In this document: piece after piece, positions 10,104 to 18,588 of the stretch | How positions within the stretch are numbered: position 1 is the stretch's first letter | Layout: every line of letters begins with the position of its first letter | Origin: Bradyrhizobium sp. ORS 285 | Lineage (GTDB): Bacteria > Pseudomonadota > Alphaproteobacteria > Rhizobiales > Xanthobacteraceae | DNA: 64,000 nt | Direction of reading: 5' to 3' | Assembly: GCF_900176205.1 (NCBI RefSeq) | Contig: NZ_LT859959.1 | Location: 1 to 64,000, forward strand | Notes under the pieces: generated by a model | Told to the model about the DNA's origin: nothing | Databases searched by the model: none | Seen by the model: the letters and a program-made list of their open reading frames with translations, nothing else | Made by a program: the position numbers and the translations under genes

Positions 10104-10391
10104 CTATTCAAGTGGCTCGTCCTGCGCGGTATGTCGGACGTGCAAGATAACGACCTCGTCGGCCGCCTGATCGATAGCATAGAAGATCCGGAAGGGATAA
10201 CGCACGACCGACAGGACCCTAACCTTTGGCTCGTCGGTGACGTGGCCCGCCCAGGGAAAGGTCGCGAGAATGGATGTCAGTCGATCAATCCGAGCGACCA
10301 CCGACGCAGCCGCCGTCGGATTGCGCTCGTGAATGTAGGAGAAGATGTCCCCGATCTCGGTCAGCGACGACTGAGACCAGCGGACTTTCAT
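10104..10391 (-). CDS. RelE/ParE-family toxin of a type II toxin-antitoxin pair
   Basis: 95 residues, the usual size. The ParE/RelE fold signature is visible: N-terminal WSQSSLTEIGDIFSYIHERN helices, VVARIDRLTSIL, PWAGHVTDEPKVRVLSVVRY and the beta strands YPFRIFYAIDQAADEVVIL. The start codon overlaps the antitoxin stop in an ATGA, so the two proteins are translationally coupled. ParE members poison gyrase and RelE members cut mRNA on the ribosome; sequence alone does not settle which applies, but the HTxxDE-like end and RYPFRIFY strand look ParE-like. Confidence 0.88.
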   Translation of the reverse strand: MKVRWSQSSLTEIGDIFSYIHERNPTAAASVVARIDRLTSILATFPWAGHVTDEPKVRVLSVVRYPFRIFYAIDQAADEVVILHVRHTAQDEPLE

Positions 10392-10618
10392 GCCCGATAG
10401 CGGTCGAAGATGGCAGCTACCGCGGCATCATCGGCGAGCTTCCGCTCTCGCATCTCTTGCAAGCCGCGGTGTACGGCTTTGCGCTCCGCATCGCTCAGGC
10501 GATACGGACCGATGTGACGTGTCTCGATATCTTCCAAGGATCGCACGAACTCGGCCTGAGCCTGCTCCGGCCAAGTCGCAACACGCTCCAGCAGCACTTC
10601 GAGAGCTTCTCGGGTCAT
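10388..10618 (-). CDS. Antitoxin of the ParE-type pair
   Basis: 76 residues from the ATG at 10618. The frame runs further upstream but that part crosses a palindromic repeat and is not protein-like. It is a small, mostly helical, charged protein (REALEVLLERVATWPEQAQA, then LSDAERKAVHRGLQEMRERK) ending in IFDRYRA. Size, place upstream of the toxin and the 4-base ATGA overlap identify it as the antitoxin. Antitoxins of this sort bind the toxin with the C-terminal half and often repress their own promoter. No obvious DNA-binding signature (ribbon-helix-helix or HTH) is clear by eye. Confidence 0.82.
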   Translation of the reverse strand: MTREALEVLLERVATWPEQAQAEFVRSLEDIETRHIGPYRLSDAERKAVHRGLQEMRERKLADDAAVAAIFDRYRA

Positions 10619-10735
10619 AGGCCGATAATAGCAGATGACGGAGGATCGCGCATCAGTCGATTGGACCGTTCGCAGCAGGGCTGAGCGCGCAACCGAGCAG
10701 GAGCGGCAGGTTTGCGAGGTCTTGCCGCACCAACG

Positions 10736-10862
10736 GTGTCGTCCCGGCCTTGAGCCGGGACCCAAAACCACCGTCGTTAGTTATCAGGCAGGCTGGAGCG
10801 GCTTTCCTTGTCATCACATCCGCCTTTGAGTATGGATCCCGGCTCAAGGCCGGGATGACGGC
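10736..10862. repeat. Inverted pair of C-family palindromic repeats
   Basis: TCCCGGCCTTGAGCCGGGA at 10742-10760 is matched by TCCCGGCTCAAGGCCGGGA at 10837-10855, in opposite orientation. Each unit is itself a hairpin (TCCCGGC/GCCGGGA). Together they can form a long cruciform. The pair lies just upstream of the toxin-antitoxin operon. Confidence 0.8.
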
Positions 10863-11169
10863 GGAGGATGTGGCCGGCGTCCGCGAATCTCAAATTGCCC
10901 GTCGCGTTACCATGTCGCACCTCGCCAGCCTTGTGTCGTCGGGCAAATCAGATCGATTCTTCCGCCCGTCCCGCCTCACTGAAGAGGGGCGCTTCGCGGT
11001 CGTCACGAACGTGGAGGTGGGATGCGGTGGACGCGGTGTGGCGCAGCGGGCCAATGGGCTCGCGGACGAACGTCATGGCGCGGACGGTCAAGTCGCATGG
11101 TCCTGACATCCCGATGCTGATGCCAAGCTGGCGGTGATGATCCGCTGGTGACGGGGGCAAGACAGCCCG
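10863..11169. other. Gene-free stretch between repeats
   Basis: Several open frames exist but none has a ribosome-binding site, recognisable domain or gene-like composition. The last part (about 10960-11160) appears to belong to the same dispersed element as the structured block that follows, because translated fragments of it resemble well-known spurious proteins from bradyrhizobial intergenic DNA. That last point is from memory and not computed. Confidence 0.45.
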
Positions 11170-11207
11170 GTCCCCGGGGAGAGTGCGAAGCAGCCGTTAA
11201 AACCATC

Positions 11208-11333
11208 GCGCAGGGAGGGCCGGGTCTTGTCCGGCTGAACCTGTGGTACCTGCCGCCTGCATTTTTTTCCGCAGGCGGGCCACGGGCCTCAGTCGGGGCC
11301 CGGCCTTCCCTGCGCCCTTTGATGGAAGAGGGC
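11208..11333 (+). repeat. Strongly folded repeated element, possible structured RNA
   Basis: A long outer stem joins 11208-11224 to 11299-11315 (CGCAGGGAGGGCCGG against CCGGCCTTCCCTGCG, with one G-T wobble). Inside it, CCGCCTGC 11253-11260 and GCAGGCGG 11271-11278 form a perfect 8-bp hairpin with a T-rich 10-base loop (ATTTTTTTCC). A third hairpin, GCCCT...AGGGC, occupies 11314-11333. I recall similar sequence in many copies in Bradyrhizobium genomes, often miscalled as protein genes. Whether it is transcribed is unknown. Confidence 0.55.
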
Positions 11334-11428
11334 GAGAGAGGATCAATGCTCGGACGCGAAAAGCGGGCGCGAGGATGATGACCTGTGTCTACACACTCAG
11401 TCGACGTATGTGTACCCCGCTCTATCCA

Positions 11429-11540
11429 CGTCATTGCGAGCCAACGGGTCCGCGCGAAGCGTGGCCCGATGACAGGCTCCGCGAAGCAATCCAGAGTCCC
11501 GCCCACCATCCTGGATTGCTTCGCTGCGCTCGCAATGACG
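11429..11540. repeat. B-family palindromic repeat (CGTCATTGCGAGC...GCTCGCAATGACG)
   Basis: CGTCATTGCGAGCC at the left end is complementary to CGCTCGCAATGACG at the right end, and inner arms GAAGCAATCCAGAG and CTGGATTGCTTCG also pair. Other copies are at 41852-41927, 53751-53828 and 58396-58507. Confidence 0.85.
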
Positions 11541-11572
11541 CGTGGAGAGATTTGTGGCCACCCACTCACGCT

Positions 11573-13180
11573 CTACAACGGCAGCTGCCCATATTCGCGG
11601 TTGGCGAGGCTCGCCTCTTCCAGATCCAGGTCGCGCTCGATGCGGCGGCGGGTTTCGTCGGTGATCTGGCCGTCGCGGAGCATGGCATGAATGGTCTTGC
11701 GCTCGACGCCGATCAGTTCGCGGGTCAGCTCGATGCCGAGCGCCGAGGCATCGTAGTCGTCGGGATTGAGCGTCTCCGGCAACTGGTTGACACGCACCTC
11801 GTGCCGCGCCCGCAGCAGCCGGACCACCTCGTCGGACAGCTTGCGGTCATTGGTCATCGTCTCCAGCGATTTCAGCGCACGGTCGAGCACCTCGCGTCGC
11901 GCGCCGATCTCCTGCTCGTGCTCGCGGACGTGCTCGGCGCGGCCGGTGCGGCCGACGCCGAGCCAGCGCACGACGACCGGCAGCGTCAGGCCGAGGCCGA
12001 TCAGGGTGAAGAAGATCACGCCGAAGGCGATGAACAGGATCTCGTCGCGATAGGGAAACGCGTCGCCGGTCGAGAGTGTCAGCGGCAGCGCCAGCGCGGT
12101 GGCGAGCGAAACCGTGCCGCGCACGCCGGTGAAGCCGATGATGAAGGTCTGCTGCCATGGCGGCAATGGATCGCGGGCGCGCAGCGACGAGCTCAGGACG
12201 CGCGGAAGAATGGTCGCCGGAAAGGTCCAGGCGAAGCGCGCGATCACGACAATGGCGACCACCAGCGCGGTCGCGATCATGATGTCGTCGAGCGGAAACA
12301 CCTTCGACTTCTCATAGATCAGCCGCATCTGGAAGCCGGTCAGCAGGAACAGCATGCCCTCGATCAGGTAGACCACGAGGTCCCAGAAGAACACGCCTTG
12401 CAGGCGGGTCGCCGAGGAGATCCAGAGCGGGCCGTTCCAGCTCATGTAGAGGCCGCAGGCGACGGTGGCGATCACGCCGGAGCCGCCGAGATGCTCGGGG
12501 ATCCAATAAGCGAGATAGGGCGTCAGCAGCGACAGCGTGATCTCGACCTGCGGATCCCTGGAGTAATGACGGGCGCGCAGCATCAGCCAGCCGACCCCAA
12601 TCCCGAAGGCAACCTCGCCAACCACGATCGCGGCAAATTCGCCCGCCGCAACGGGGAAAGAAAAAGTACCGGTCATGATCGCCGCCACGGCGAAGCGGTA
12701 GAGGATCAGCGTGGTGGCATCATTGGCGAGCCCCTCGCCCTCGAGGATCACCATCACCCGGCGCGGCAGGTGCAGCCGGCGGGCGATGGCGAGCGGGGCC
12801 ACGACATCGGGCGGCGCCACGATCGCGCCGAGCAGGAAGCCGAGGCTCCATGGCAGGCCGAGAAGAAAATGGGTCGCGACGGCCACCATCGAGGCGGTGA
12901 AGATCACGCATCCCACCGCCAGCAGCACGATCGGCCGCAGATTGCGCTTGAACTCGCGCCAGCTCATCGCGACGCTGGAGGAATAGATCAGCGGCGGCAG
13001 CACCACCAGCAGCACCAGCTCCGGCGGCAGCGCGAAGGCCGGCATTGTCGGCACGAAGGCGAGCGCGATGCCCGCGAGCATCAGCAGGATCGCCGGCGCC
13101 AGATTGGCCCGGCGCGCAATGAGCGCGGTTCCCGCCAGCACGGCCAGCAGGATCAGGAATATTTGAAAATGCTCTTCCAT
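11573..13180 (-). CDS. Na+/H+ antiporter (CPA1 family)
   Basis: 535 residues: about twelve membrane segments in the first 410 residues and a charged cytoplasmic tail. Characteristic strings are LPPLIYSSSVAMSWREFKRN, LGAIVAPPDVVAPLAIARRL (the region with the acidic transport residues of CPA1 proteins), EGEGLANDATTLILYRFAVA and GVRGTVSLATALALPLTLS. It exchanges Na+ (or K+) for protons across the inner membrane for pH and salt balance. The tail (about 420-535) is rich in Arg/Glu and probably regulatory. Downstream of SnoaL-like gene on the same strand with a 30-base gap, so the two may be co-transcribed. Confidence 0.92.
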   Translation of the reverse strand: MEEHFQIFLILLAVLAGTALIARRANLAPAILLMLAGIALAFVPTMPAFALPPELVLLVVLPPLIYSSSVAMSWREFKRNLRPIVLLAVGCVIFTASMVAVATHFLLGLPWSLGFLLGAIVAPPDVVAPLAIARRLHLPRRVMVILEGEGLANDATTLILYRFAVAAIMTGTFSFPVAAGEFAAIVVGEVAFGIGVGWLMLRARHYSRDPQVEITLSLLTPYLAYWIPEHLGGSGVIATVACGLYMSWNGPLWISSATRLQGVFFWDLVVYLIEGMLFLLTGFQMRLIYEKSKVFPLDDIMIATALVVAIVVIARFAWTFPATILPRVLSSSLRARDPLPPWQQTFIIGFTGVRGTVSLATALALPLTLSTGDAFPYRDEILFIAFGVIFFTLIGLGLTLPVVVRWLGVGRTGRAEHVREHEQEIGARREVLDRALKSLETMTNDRKLSDEVVRLLRARHEVRVNQLPETLNPDDYDASALGIELTRELIGVERKTIHAMLRDGQITDETRRRIERDLDLEEASLANREYGQLPL

Positions 13181-13210
13181 AGGGGACAGTCTGGCGCCGT
13201 TGCGCCGGGC

Positions 13211-13585
13211 TCAGTCGCGGAGGTCGTAGCGATAGGACTTCGAGACGATCTGCCAACCGTCGGCGAGCTTCATGGCGACGAGATAGTCGGTGAAGTAGCG
13301 CGGCGGCAGCTGGCAGCGCACCTTGATGAAGGCGGTCTTGTCGTCCGAACGGTCGATGGTGACGATGAAATCCTCGCGCGGCTTGCCCTCGGCCTTGGCG
13401 GAGGGACGCTTGCGCACCCAGGCCAGCCATTCCGGTACGGTCAGGATCTTCAGCTCGCCCTTCTCGACCCAGCGCAGATCGGCGGTGGGATGGAACACCG
13501 CTCCCAGCTTGTCGGCATCGCCCTCATAGAGCGCATCGAAATAGCCCTGCACGACGGCCTCGACGGTGGAACGGTCTGCGCTCAT
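13211..13585 (-). CDS. SnoaL-like / NTF2-fold protein (putative lumazine-binding type)
   Basis: 124 residues from the ATG at 13585, with AGGAG 8 bases before it. The sequence fits a small cone-shaped NTF2-like fold: N-terminal helices VEAVVQGYFDALYEGDADKL, then GAVFHPTADLRWVEKGELKI and strands ending PRYFTDYLVAMKLADGWQIV. Members of this group bind small ligands or act as isomerases, hydrolases or simple ligand carriers; no catalytic residues can be assigned here. It precedes the Na+/H+ antiporter gene. Function unknown. Confidence 0.78.
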   Translation of the reverse strand: MSADRSTVEAVVQGYFDALYEGDADKLGAVFHPTADLRWVEKGELKILTVPEWLAWVRKRPSAKAEGKPREDFIVTIDRSDDKTAFIKVRCQLPPRYFTDYLVAMKLADGWQIVSKSYRYDLRD

Positions 13586-13803
13586 GGAATGCTCCTGGAA
13601 CCCCGACAAACAAGCATCGCATTTTCGATGCAAATCGGGGCTTGGCAAGCCATGAACTGCGGCCGATGCTTCGTCGACAAAAATAACGCGGCCGCAGCGG
13701 GTTGTTCCGGCAATAAAGGTTGCGTGATGTCGGTCACAAGCCGAACGGGCCGCCGTCTGATAGGCAGAGCCGGCAGGTCTCCCAAGACTATGGGGTAAAT
13801 TCG

Positions 13804-15714
13804 ATGTCGTGGTCGGTTCGATTGGGCGGTTACATCCTGGCGGCAGCGCTGCTGGTGGTCGGCCATCCCGTGCTTGCCGAGAAGAGGGTGGCGCTGGTCA
13901 TCGGCAATTCCGCCTATCAGAACGTGCCGCAGCTGACCAACCCCGCCAATGACGGCGCGGTGATGACCCAGACCTTCAAGAATGCCGGCTTCGATGTCGT
14001 CGACTATCGGCGAGATCTCACCGCGCGGGAGACGCGACGGGCGCTGCGCGATTTCGCCGACTCCGCCCGCGATGCCGACATCGCCGTGGTCTATTATGCC
14101 GGCCACGGCATGGAGGTCGAAGGCTCGAATTACCTGATCCCGATCGATGCCCGGCTCGAGCGCGACACCGACGTCTATGACGAGACGCTGTCGCTCGACC
14201 GCATCCTGGTCGCCGTCGAGCCGGCCAAGAAGCTGCGGCTCGTCATCCTCGATGCCTGCCGCGACAACCCCTTCACCCGCAACATGCAGCGGACGGTGGC
14301 GACCCGCAGCCTCGGCCGCGGCCTTGCCAAGGTCGAGCCAACCAGCCCGAACACGCTGATCGCCTATTCGGCGAAGGCCGGCTCCACGGCGCAGGACGGT
14401 GACGGCAACAATTCCCCGTTCACCTTGGCGCTGTCGCGCCACATCGCAACGCCCGGCCTGGATGTCCGCAAGGCATTCGGCTTCGTCCGCGACGAGGTGC
14501 TGAAATCGACCAGCAATCGCCAGGAGCCGTTCGTGTATGGCTCGCTCGGCGGCGAGGATGTGCCGCTGGTGCCCGGCGTGCCGCGCGTGGTCACGCAGAT
14601 GCCGGTCACCCCGCCGCCCGCCAATCCGCAGGCTGACATCCGCCGCGACTATGAGCTCGCGATGCAGGTCGGCAACAAGGGCGCGCTGAACGCCTTCCTG
14701 GCGCAGTACCCGGATGGCTTCTATGCGAGCCTCGCCAAGCTGCAGCTCGAAAAGCTCGCGGCCGAGGAGAACCGCGCCGCCGCAGCCGAGAAGGCGCGCG
14801 TGACGGAGGCCGAGCGGGCCCGTCTTGCCGCGGAAGGCGCGCGCAAGGATACGCTCGCCAAGGCGGAAGCCGAAGCCAAGGCCGCCGAGCAGGCGCGTCT
14901 TGCGGCCGAGAAGGCCAATCAGTTGGCGCAGCAGCAGGCGGCGGAAGCGGAGCGGAAACGCCAGGAGCAGCAGCTCGCGGCGGCTGACAATCCGCGTGCC
15001 GCCACGTCTCCGGCGGCAGCTCCGCAGCAGGGGCCGCAGGTCGCGTCGCTGACGCCGGCGTCCCAGCCCGCCGATCTCACCAAGTCCGTGCAGCTCGAAT
15101 TGCGCCGCGTCGGCTGCCTCACCGAGGATGCCGATGGCGATTGGGGCTCGGCCTCGCGCCGCTCGCTGTCGCAGTTCAACCGCTATGCCGGCACCAAGCT
15201 GGACACCCAGGCCGCCTCGGCCGATGCGCTTGCTGCGATCAAGCTCAAGCAGGCGCGCGTCTGTCCGCTTGTCTGCCAGCACGGCTACAAATCCGACGGC
15301 GACCGCTGCACCCGCATCGTCTGTGCCGAGGGCTCGTTCGTGAACGACGACAATGAGTGCGAGAAGCGGCGCGAGAAGAAGCCCGTCGCCAAGCGCGACA
15401 CCAGCGACGACGAGGATCCGCCGTCGCGCCGCCGCGGCGCTCGTGCGGCGCCCGAGCCGAACATGCCGATGCCGGCGCCGAATGTCGGCGTTGGCGTCGG
15501 GATCGGTGTCGGCGGCGGCGGCCTCGGTGTCGGCATCGGAGTGGCGCCGAGCTTTACCGCTCCGAAGCCCCAGGCGCAGGCACGTCCAAAACCGTCGTCG
15601 GGCCAGATTTATTGCGACGCCTATCTCTGCCGTCCTGTCCGGCAGGGCTGCCGGCTCGAATATCGCGGCGGCGGCGGCCCCGGCGTCAACGCCACCGCCG
15701 AGGTGTGCAATTGA
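13804..15714 (+). CDS. Secreted caspase-like (peptidase C14, metacaspase-type) protein
   Basis: 636 residues from the ATG at 13804. A Sec signal peptide (about residues 1-25, ending HPVLAEK) precedes a caspase p20-like domain (about 27-245). The catalytic dyad is visible as His101 in YYAGHGMEVEG and Cys152 in LDACRDNPF. After a short linker comes an Ala/Glu/Lys coiled coil (about 310-395), a segment resembling a peptidoglycan-binding-like fold with cysteines (about 415-490), a charged stretch, a Gly/Val-rich low-complexity run (about 560-585) and a Cys-containing tail. Such export-targeted caspase-like proteins are common in rhizobia, but their substrates are unknown. Transcribed divergently from the SnoaL-like gene. 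Confidence 0.88.
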   Translation: MSWSVRLGGYILAAALLVVGHPVLAEKRVALVIGNSAYQNVPQLTNPANDGAVMTQTFKNAGFDVVDYRRDLTARETRRALRDFADSARDADIAVVYYAGHGMEVEGSNYLIPIDARLERDTDVYDETLSLDRILVAVEPAKKLRLVILDACRDNPFTRNMQRTVATRSLGRGLAKVEPTSPNTLIAYSAKAGSTAQDGDGNNSPFTLALSRHIATPGLDVRKAFGFVRDEVLKSTSNRQEPFVYGSLGGEDVPLVPGVPRVVTQMPVTPPPANPQADIRRDYELAMQVGNKGALNAFLAQYPDGFYASLAKLQLEKLAAEENRAAAAEKARVTEAERARLAAEGARKDTLAKAEAEAKAAEQARLAAEKANQLAQQQAAEAERKRQEQQLAAADNPRAATSPAAAPQQGPQVASLTPASQPADLTKSVQLELRRVGCLTEDADGDWGSASRRSLSQFNRYAGTKLDTQAASADALAAIKLKQARVCPLVCQHGYKSDGDRCTRIVCAEGSFVNDDNECEKRREKKPVAKRDTSDDEDPPSRRRGARAAPEPNMPMPAPNVGVGVGIGVGGGGLGVGIGVAPSFTAPKPQAQARPKPSSGQIYCDAYLCRPVRQGCRLEYRGGGGPGVNATAEVCN

Positions 15715-15774
15715 TGGGAGAGCAGACCAATGCCCCGGCCATGCTGATCGAGCCGAGCCATAGTCGCGATCTCA

Positions 15775-15908
15775 CTCCACCTCTCCCCGCCGGGGAGAGG
15801 TCGGCGCGCAGCGCCGGGTGAGGGGGCTTGCACGACCATCTCTCACCTGAACCCCTCACCCGGATGGCATCTGTCGATGCCATCCGACCTCTCCCTTCGG
15901 GAGAGGTG
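15775..15908. repeat. A-family intergenic repeat, third copy
   Basis: CACCTCTCCCCGCCGGGGAGAGG is a near-perfect hairpin at the left, followed by CCCCTCACCCGGATGGCATC with GGATGGCATC/GATGCCATCC pairing and GACCTCTCCCTTCGGGAGAG at the right. It sits between the convergent caspase-like and DUF1345 genes, where it could act as a bidirectional transcription stop. Confidence 0.8.
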
Positions 15909-15933
15909 CGCGGTGCCTCCCGCTGCTATCGAA

Positions 15934-16626
15934 CTAGGACGAGATCGCGCTGGCGGCGATGTTGACCATCAGCGCGACGAGGGCGGTGTTGTAGACGAAC
16001 GAGATGATGCCGTGGACGGTCGCGGTACGGCGGATCACCTTGTCGGTGATCCCGACATCGGAGACCTGGGCGGTCATGCCGATGATGAAGGAGAAGTAGA
16101 CGAAGTCCCAGTAGTCGGCGTGCTCGTCCTTGTCGCCGCTCGGGAATTGCAGGCCGCCCGGCTTGGCGCCGCGATAGTAGTCATGGGCGTAGTGTAGGGC
16201 GAAGGTCGCATGCACCGCGACCCAGGACAGCGAGACGGTCAGCAGCGAAAGCGTCAGCGCCGGGGCGTCGCGCTTGGAGGCGCCGAGCTCGAACACGATG
16301 GCGGCGATGCTGGCGAAGGCGCCGAGCGCGGTGACCAGCAGGATCACGAAGCGGCCGTCGTCCTGCATGACGGCCTTGCGGCGGATGTGCTGATGCTCGC
16401 TGCGCAGCATCATCACCGCGACCAGCACGAGATAGATCGCGGTGAAGATGTCCCAGCTGATCAGCAATCGCGTGATCAGCCGCAATGCGGACGGAAGCAG
16501 AAAGAACGAGACGGCCGCGATGCCCAGCGAGAGGAAGGTGCGCGGGCGCGCATAGATGATGCGCAATCCACGCGGCAGGCGCGCGAAGCGCGCCAGCACC
16601 GGATCGTCAGGATGAAGTCCCGTCAA
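15934..16626 (-). CDS. DUF1345 membrane protein
   Basis: 230 residues with about five hydrophobic segments. The family signature is clear: FALHYAHDYYRGAKPGGLQF, DYWDFVYFSFIIGMTAQVSD and VRRTATVHGIISFVYNTALV. DUF1345 proteins are inner-membrane proteins of unknown function. The start lies 15 bases after the stop of ispA on the same strand, so it is probably co-transcribed with that gene, though this does not by itself tie it to isoprenoids. Confidence 0.85.
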   Translation of the reverse strand: MTGLHPDDPVLARFARLPRGLRIIYARPRTFLSLGIAAVSFFLLPSALRLITRLLISWDIFTAIYLVLVAVMMLRSEHQHIRRKAVMQDDGRFVILLVTALGAFASIAAIVFELGASKRDAPALTLSLLTVSLSWVAVHATFALHYAHDYYRGAKPGGLQFPSGDKDEHADYWDFVYFSFIIGMTAQVSDVGITDKVIRRTATVHGIISFVYNTALVALMVNIAASAISS

Positions 16627-16641
16627 CCGCGCGGTCCCGGC

Positions 16642-17562
16642 TCAGCTCTTGCGCTCGGCGACGAAATGCGCGGCCGCGCGCAGCACGTCGCCCTTGGCGC
16701 CGAAGATCGACAGCGCGGCGTCGCCACGCGCGAGCAGGTCGCGGACGCGCTGCTTGGCGCCCTCGATGCCGAGTTGGGTGACGAAAGTGGTCTTGCCGAG
16801 CTCGGCGTCGGCGCCGGCCGGCTTGCCGAGCGTGGCGGCATCGCCCTCGACGTCGAGCAGGTCGTCGGCGATCTGGAAGGCCTCGCCGAGCGCGCGGCCG
16901 TAATCGTCGAGCGCCTGGTACTCGGCCGGCGAGGCCTGGCCGAGCAGGGCGCCGGCAATGCAGCCGAAGCGGAGCAGGGCGCCGGTCTTCATCTGCTGCA
17001 CACGGGCGACGTCGACCGGATCGCGATCGCCGAACCGGCCCTCGCCGGCGAGGTCGAGGATCTGGCCGCCGGCCATGCCGCCGACACCGGCGCAACGGGC
17101 GAGCGCCCGGGTCAGCGCCAAGCGGACGCCGGCGTCGGGGTGGATCTCGTCGCGGGTGATGATGTCGAAGGCGATGGTCAGCAGCGCGTCGCCGGCGAGG
17201 ATCGCGGTGGCGTCGTCATAGGCCTTGTGCAGGGTCGGACGTCCGCGGCGCAGATCGGAATTGTCCATCGCCGGCAGGTCGTCATGGATCAGGGAATAGC
17301 AGTGGATGCATTCGAGCGCCGCGCCGGCCATCAGCGCGCCGCGGCGGGGCACGCCGAACACGGCGGCGCTCTCGACCACCAGGAACGGGCGCAGCCGCTT
17401 GCCGCCGCCGAGGCTGGAATAGCGCATCGACTCGATCAGCCGCTTCGGACGGGCGATCTCGTCCGCCATCGGCGCATCCGACAGCAGCTCGCCGAGCAGC
17501 GCTTCGGTCTCCTCCGCGGTCTTGTCCAGGCGTTGGGTGAAGTCGGTGGCCGTCGCGGTCAT
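16642..17562 (-). CDS. ispA: Farnesyl diphosphate synthase (polyprenyl synthetase family)
   Basis: 306 residues. It condenses DMAPP and IPP to geranyl and then farnesyl diphosphate in the cytosol. Both aspartate-rich motifs are present: DDLPAMD (Asp94-Asp100), with an aromatic Tyr89 five residues before it, which caps chain growth at C15 in bacterial FPP synthases, and DDLLD in FQIADDLLDVEGD. KRLRPFLV and RRGRPTLH are further family marks. A geranylgeranyl synthase is the main alternative, but the Tyr at that position and the HCYSLIHDDLPAMD context favour FPP. Divergent from mtgA, upstream of the DUF1345 gene. Confidence 0.92.
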   Translation of the reverse strand: MTATATDFTQRLDKTAEETEALLGELLSDAPMADEIARPKRLIESMRYSSLGGGKRLRPFLVVESAAVFGVPRRGALMAGAALECIHCYSLIHDDLPAMDNSDLRRGRPTLHKAYDDATAILAGDALLTIAFDIITRDEIHPDAGVRLALTRALARCAGVGGMAGGQILDLAGEGRFGDRDPVDVARVQQMKTGALLRFGCIAGALLGQASPAEYQALDDYGRALGEAFQIADDLLDVEGDAATLGKPAGADAELGKTTFVTQLGIEGAKQRVRDLLARGDAALSIFGAKGDVLRAAAHFVAERKS

Positions 17563-17679
17563 TTAAGAAGAGCTCCAGGGCAAAATTCGCCGGACAATCG
17601 TTGATGGCGGCGACTTCGTCAATTGCGGGGACGGCGGCGGCTTTCGGCCGGTTAATGGCGTAAAAGATCGGGAAACCTC

Positions 17680-18420
17680 ATGGAGATGTCGGATAATCCG
17701 CCCCTCACGGCCGCCCCGAGCGCGGTCCAACCCGAGCGACGCCTGCCCTTGCGTACCGTCCGAACCATCCTCCTGGTCGTCGTGCTGGTGCTGCTGGTAC
17801 CGTACGTTCTGACGCCGTTCTATGCCGGCGGTCACCCAGTCTCGACCCTGATGCTGTGGCGGACGGTCACCGGCCAGCCGATGGAGCGGCGCTGGATCGA
17901 CCTGGCCGCGATGTCGCCGTATCTGCCGCGCTCGGTGGTGGCGGCCGAGGATGCCAAATTCTGCAGCCATCACGGCATCGACTGGAGCGCGCTGCGCGAG
18001 GTCATGGATGACGCCGAGGACGGCGACGTCAGCCGCGGCGGCTCGACGATCACCCAGCAGGTCGCCAAGAACCTGTTCCTGTGGCAGGGCCGCAGCTATG
18101 TCCGAAAGGCCCTCGAGCTGCCGCTGGCGTTGTGGATCGACCTCGTGCTGACCAAACGACGCATCCTGGAGATCTATCTCAACATCGCCGAGCTCGGCCC
18201 GTCCGGCCAGTTTGGAGTGGAAGCGGGAGCGAATTACGCCTTCAACCGTTCGGCCGCGGGCTTGGGCCCACGCGAGGCGGCCCTGATGGCCTCGATCCTG
18301 CCGAATCCGGTCCGGCGCAGCGCCCGGACGCCGGGGCCCGGGGTGCGGCGGCTGTCGGCCACGTATATGGTCCGCGCGCAGGCGTCCGCGCTTCAGACCT
18401 GTTGGGGCGATCGACGGTGA
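17680..18420 (+). CDS. mtgA: Monofunctional biosynthetic peptidoglycan transglycosylase
   Basis: 246 residues: a short cytoplasmic N-terminus, one transmembrane anchor (about residues 28-47) and a GT51 glycosyltransferase domain. Catalytic motifs are visible in [17 protein letters not shown] (catalytic Glu) and [17 protein letters not shown], followed by [10 protein letters not shown]. It polymerises lipid II into glycan strands at the outer face of the inner membrane without transpeptidase activity. Two ATGs lie 6 bases apart (17680 and 17686); I give the upstream one. rpmF follows on the same strand after 168 bases. Confidence 0.95.
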   Translation: MEMSDNPPLTAAPSAVQPERRLPLRTVRTILLVVVLVLLVPYVLTPFYAGGHPVSTLMLWRTVTGQPMERRWIDLAAMSPYLPRSVVAAEDAKFCSHHGIDWSALREVMDDAEDGDVSRGGSTITQQVAKNLFLWQGRSYVRKALELPLALWIDLVLTKRRILEIYLNIAELGPSGQFGVEAGANYAFNRSAAGLGPREAALMASILPNPVRRSARTPGPGVRRLSATYMVRAQASALQTCWGDRR

Positions 18421-18588
18421 GTGCGGCGAGGGTGAAATTTGGCCAAAAATGCCTCAGGGAGCCCTAGCCATGCCGCAACCCATCCTCTATAAGCGCGGCC
18501 TTGATCGGCATCCGGGCTCGCCAGCTTCATGGCTGCAGCCGTCCCTTTCGCGGACGATGCCTTCCGAATACCCCTAGAGGATACCGAT

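Noticed and set aside
11003..11569. A 188-codon minus-strand reading frame over the repeat region
   Set aside because: It is translated repeat DNA (part of the structured element plus a B-family palindrome), with no ribosome-binding site or domain, and resembles known spurious annotations.
11243..13798. An 851-codon + strand frame opposite the Na+/H+ antiporter
   Set aside because: It is the high-GC complement of a clear transporter gene, with Gln/Arg/His-rich composition and no domain.
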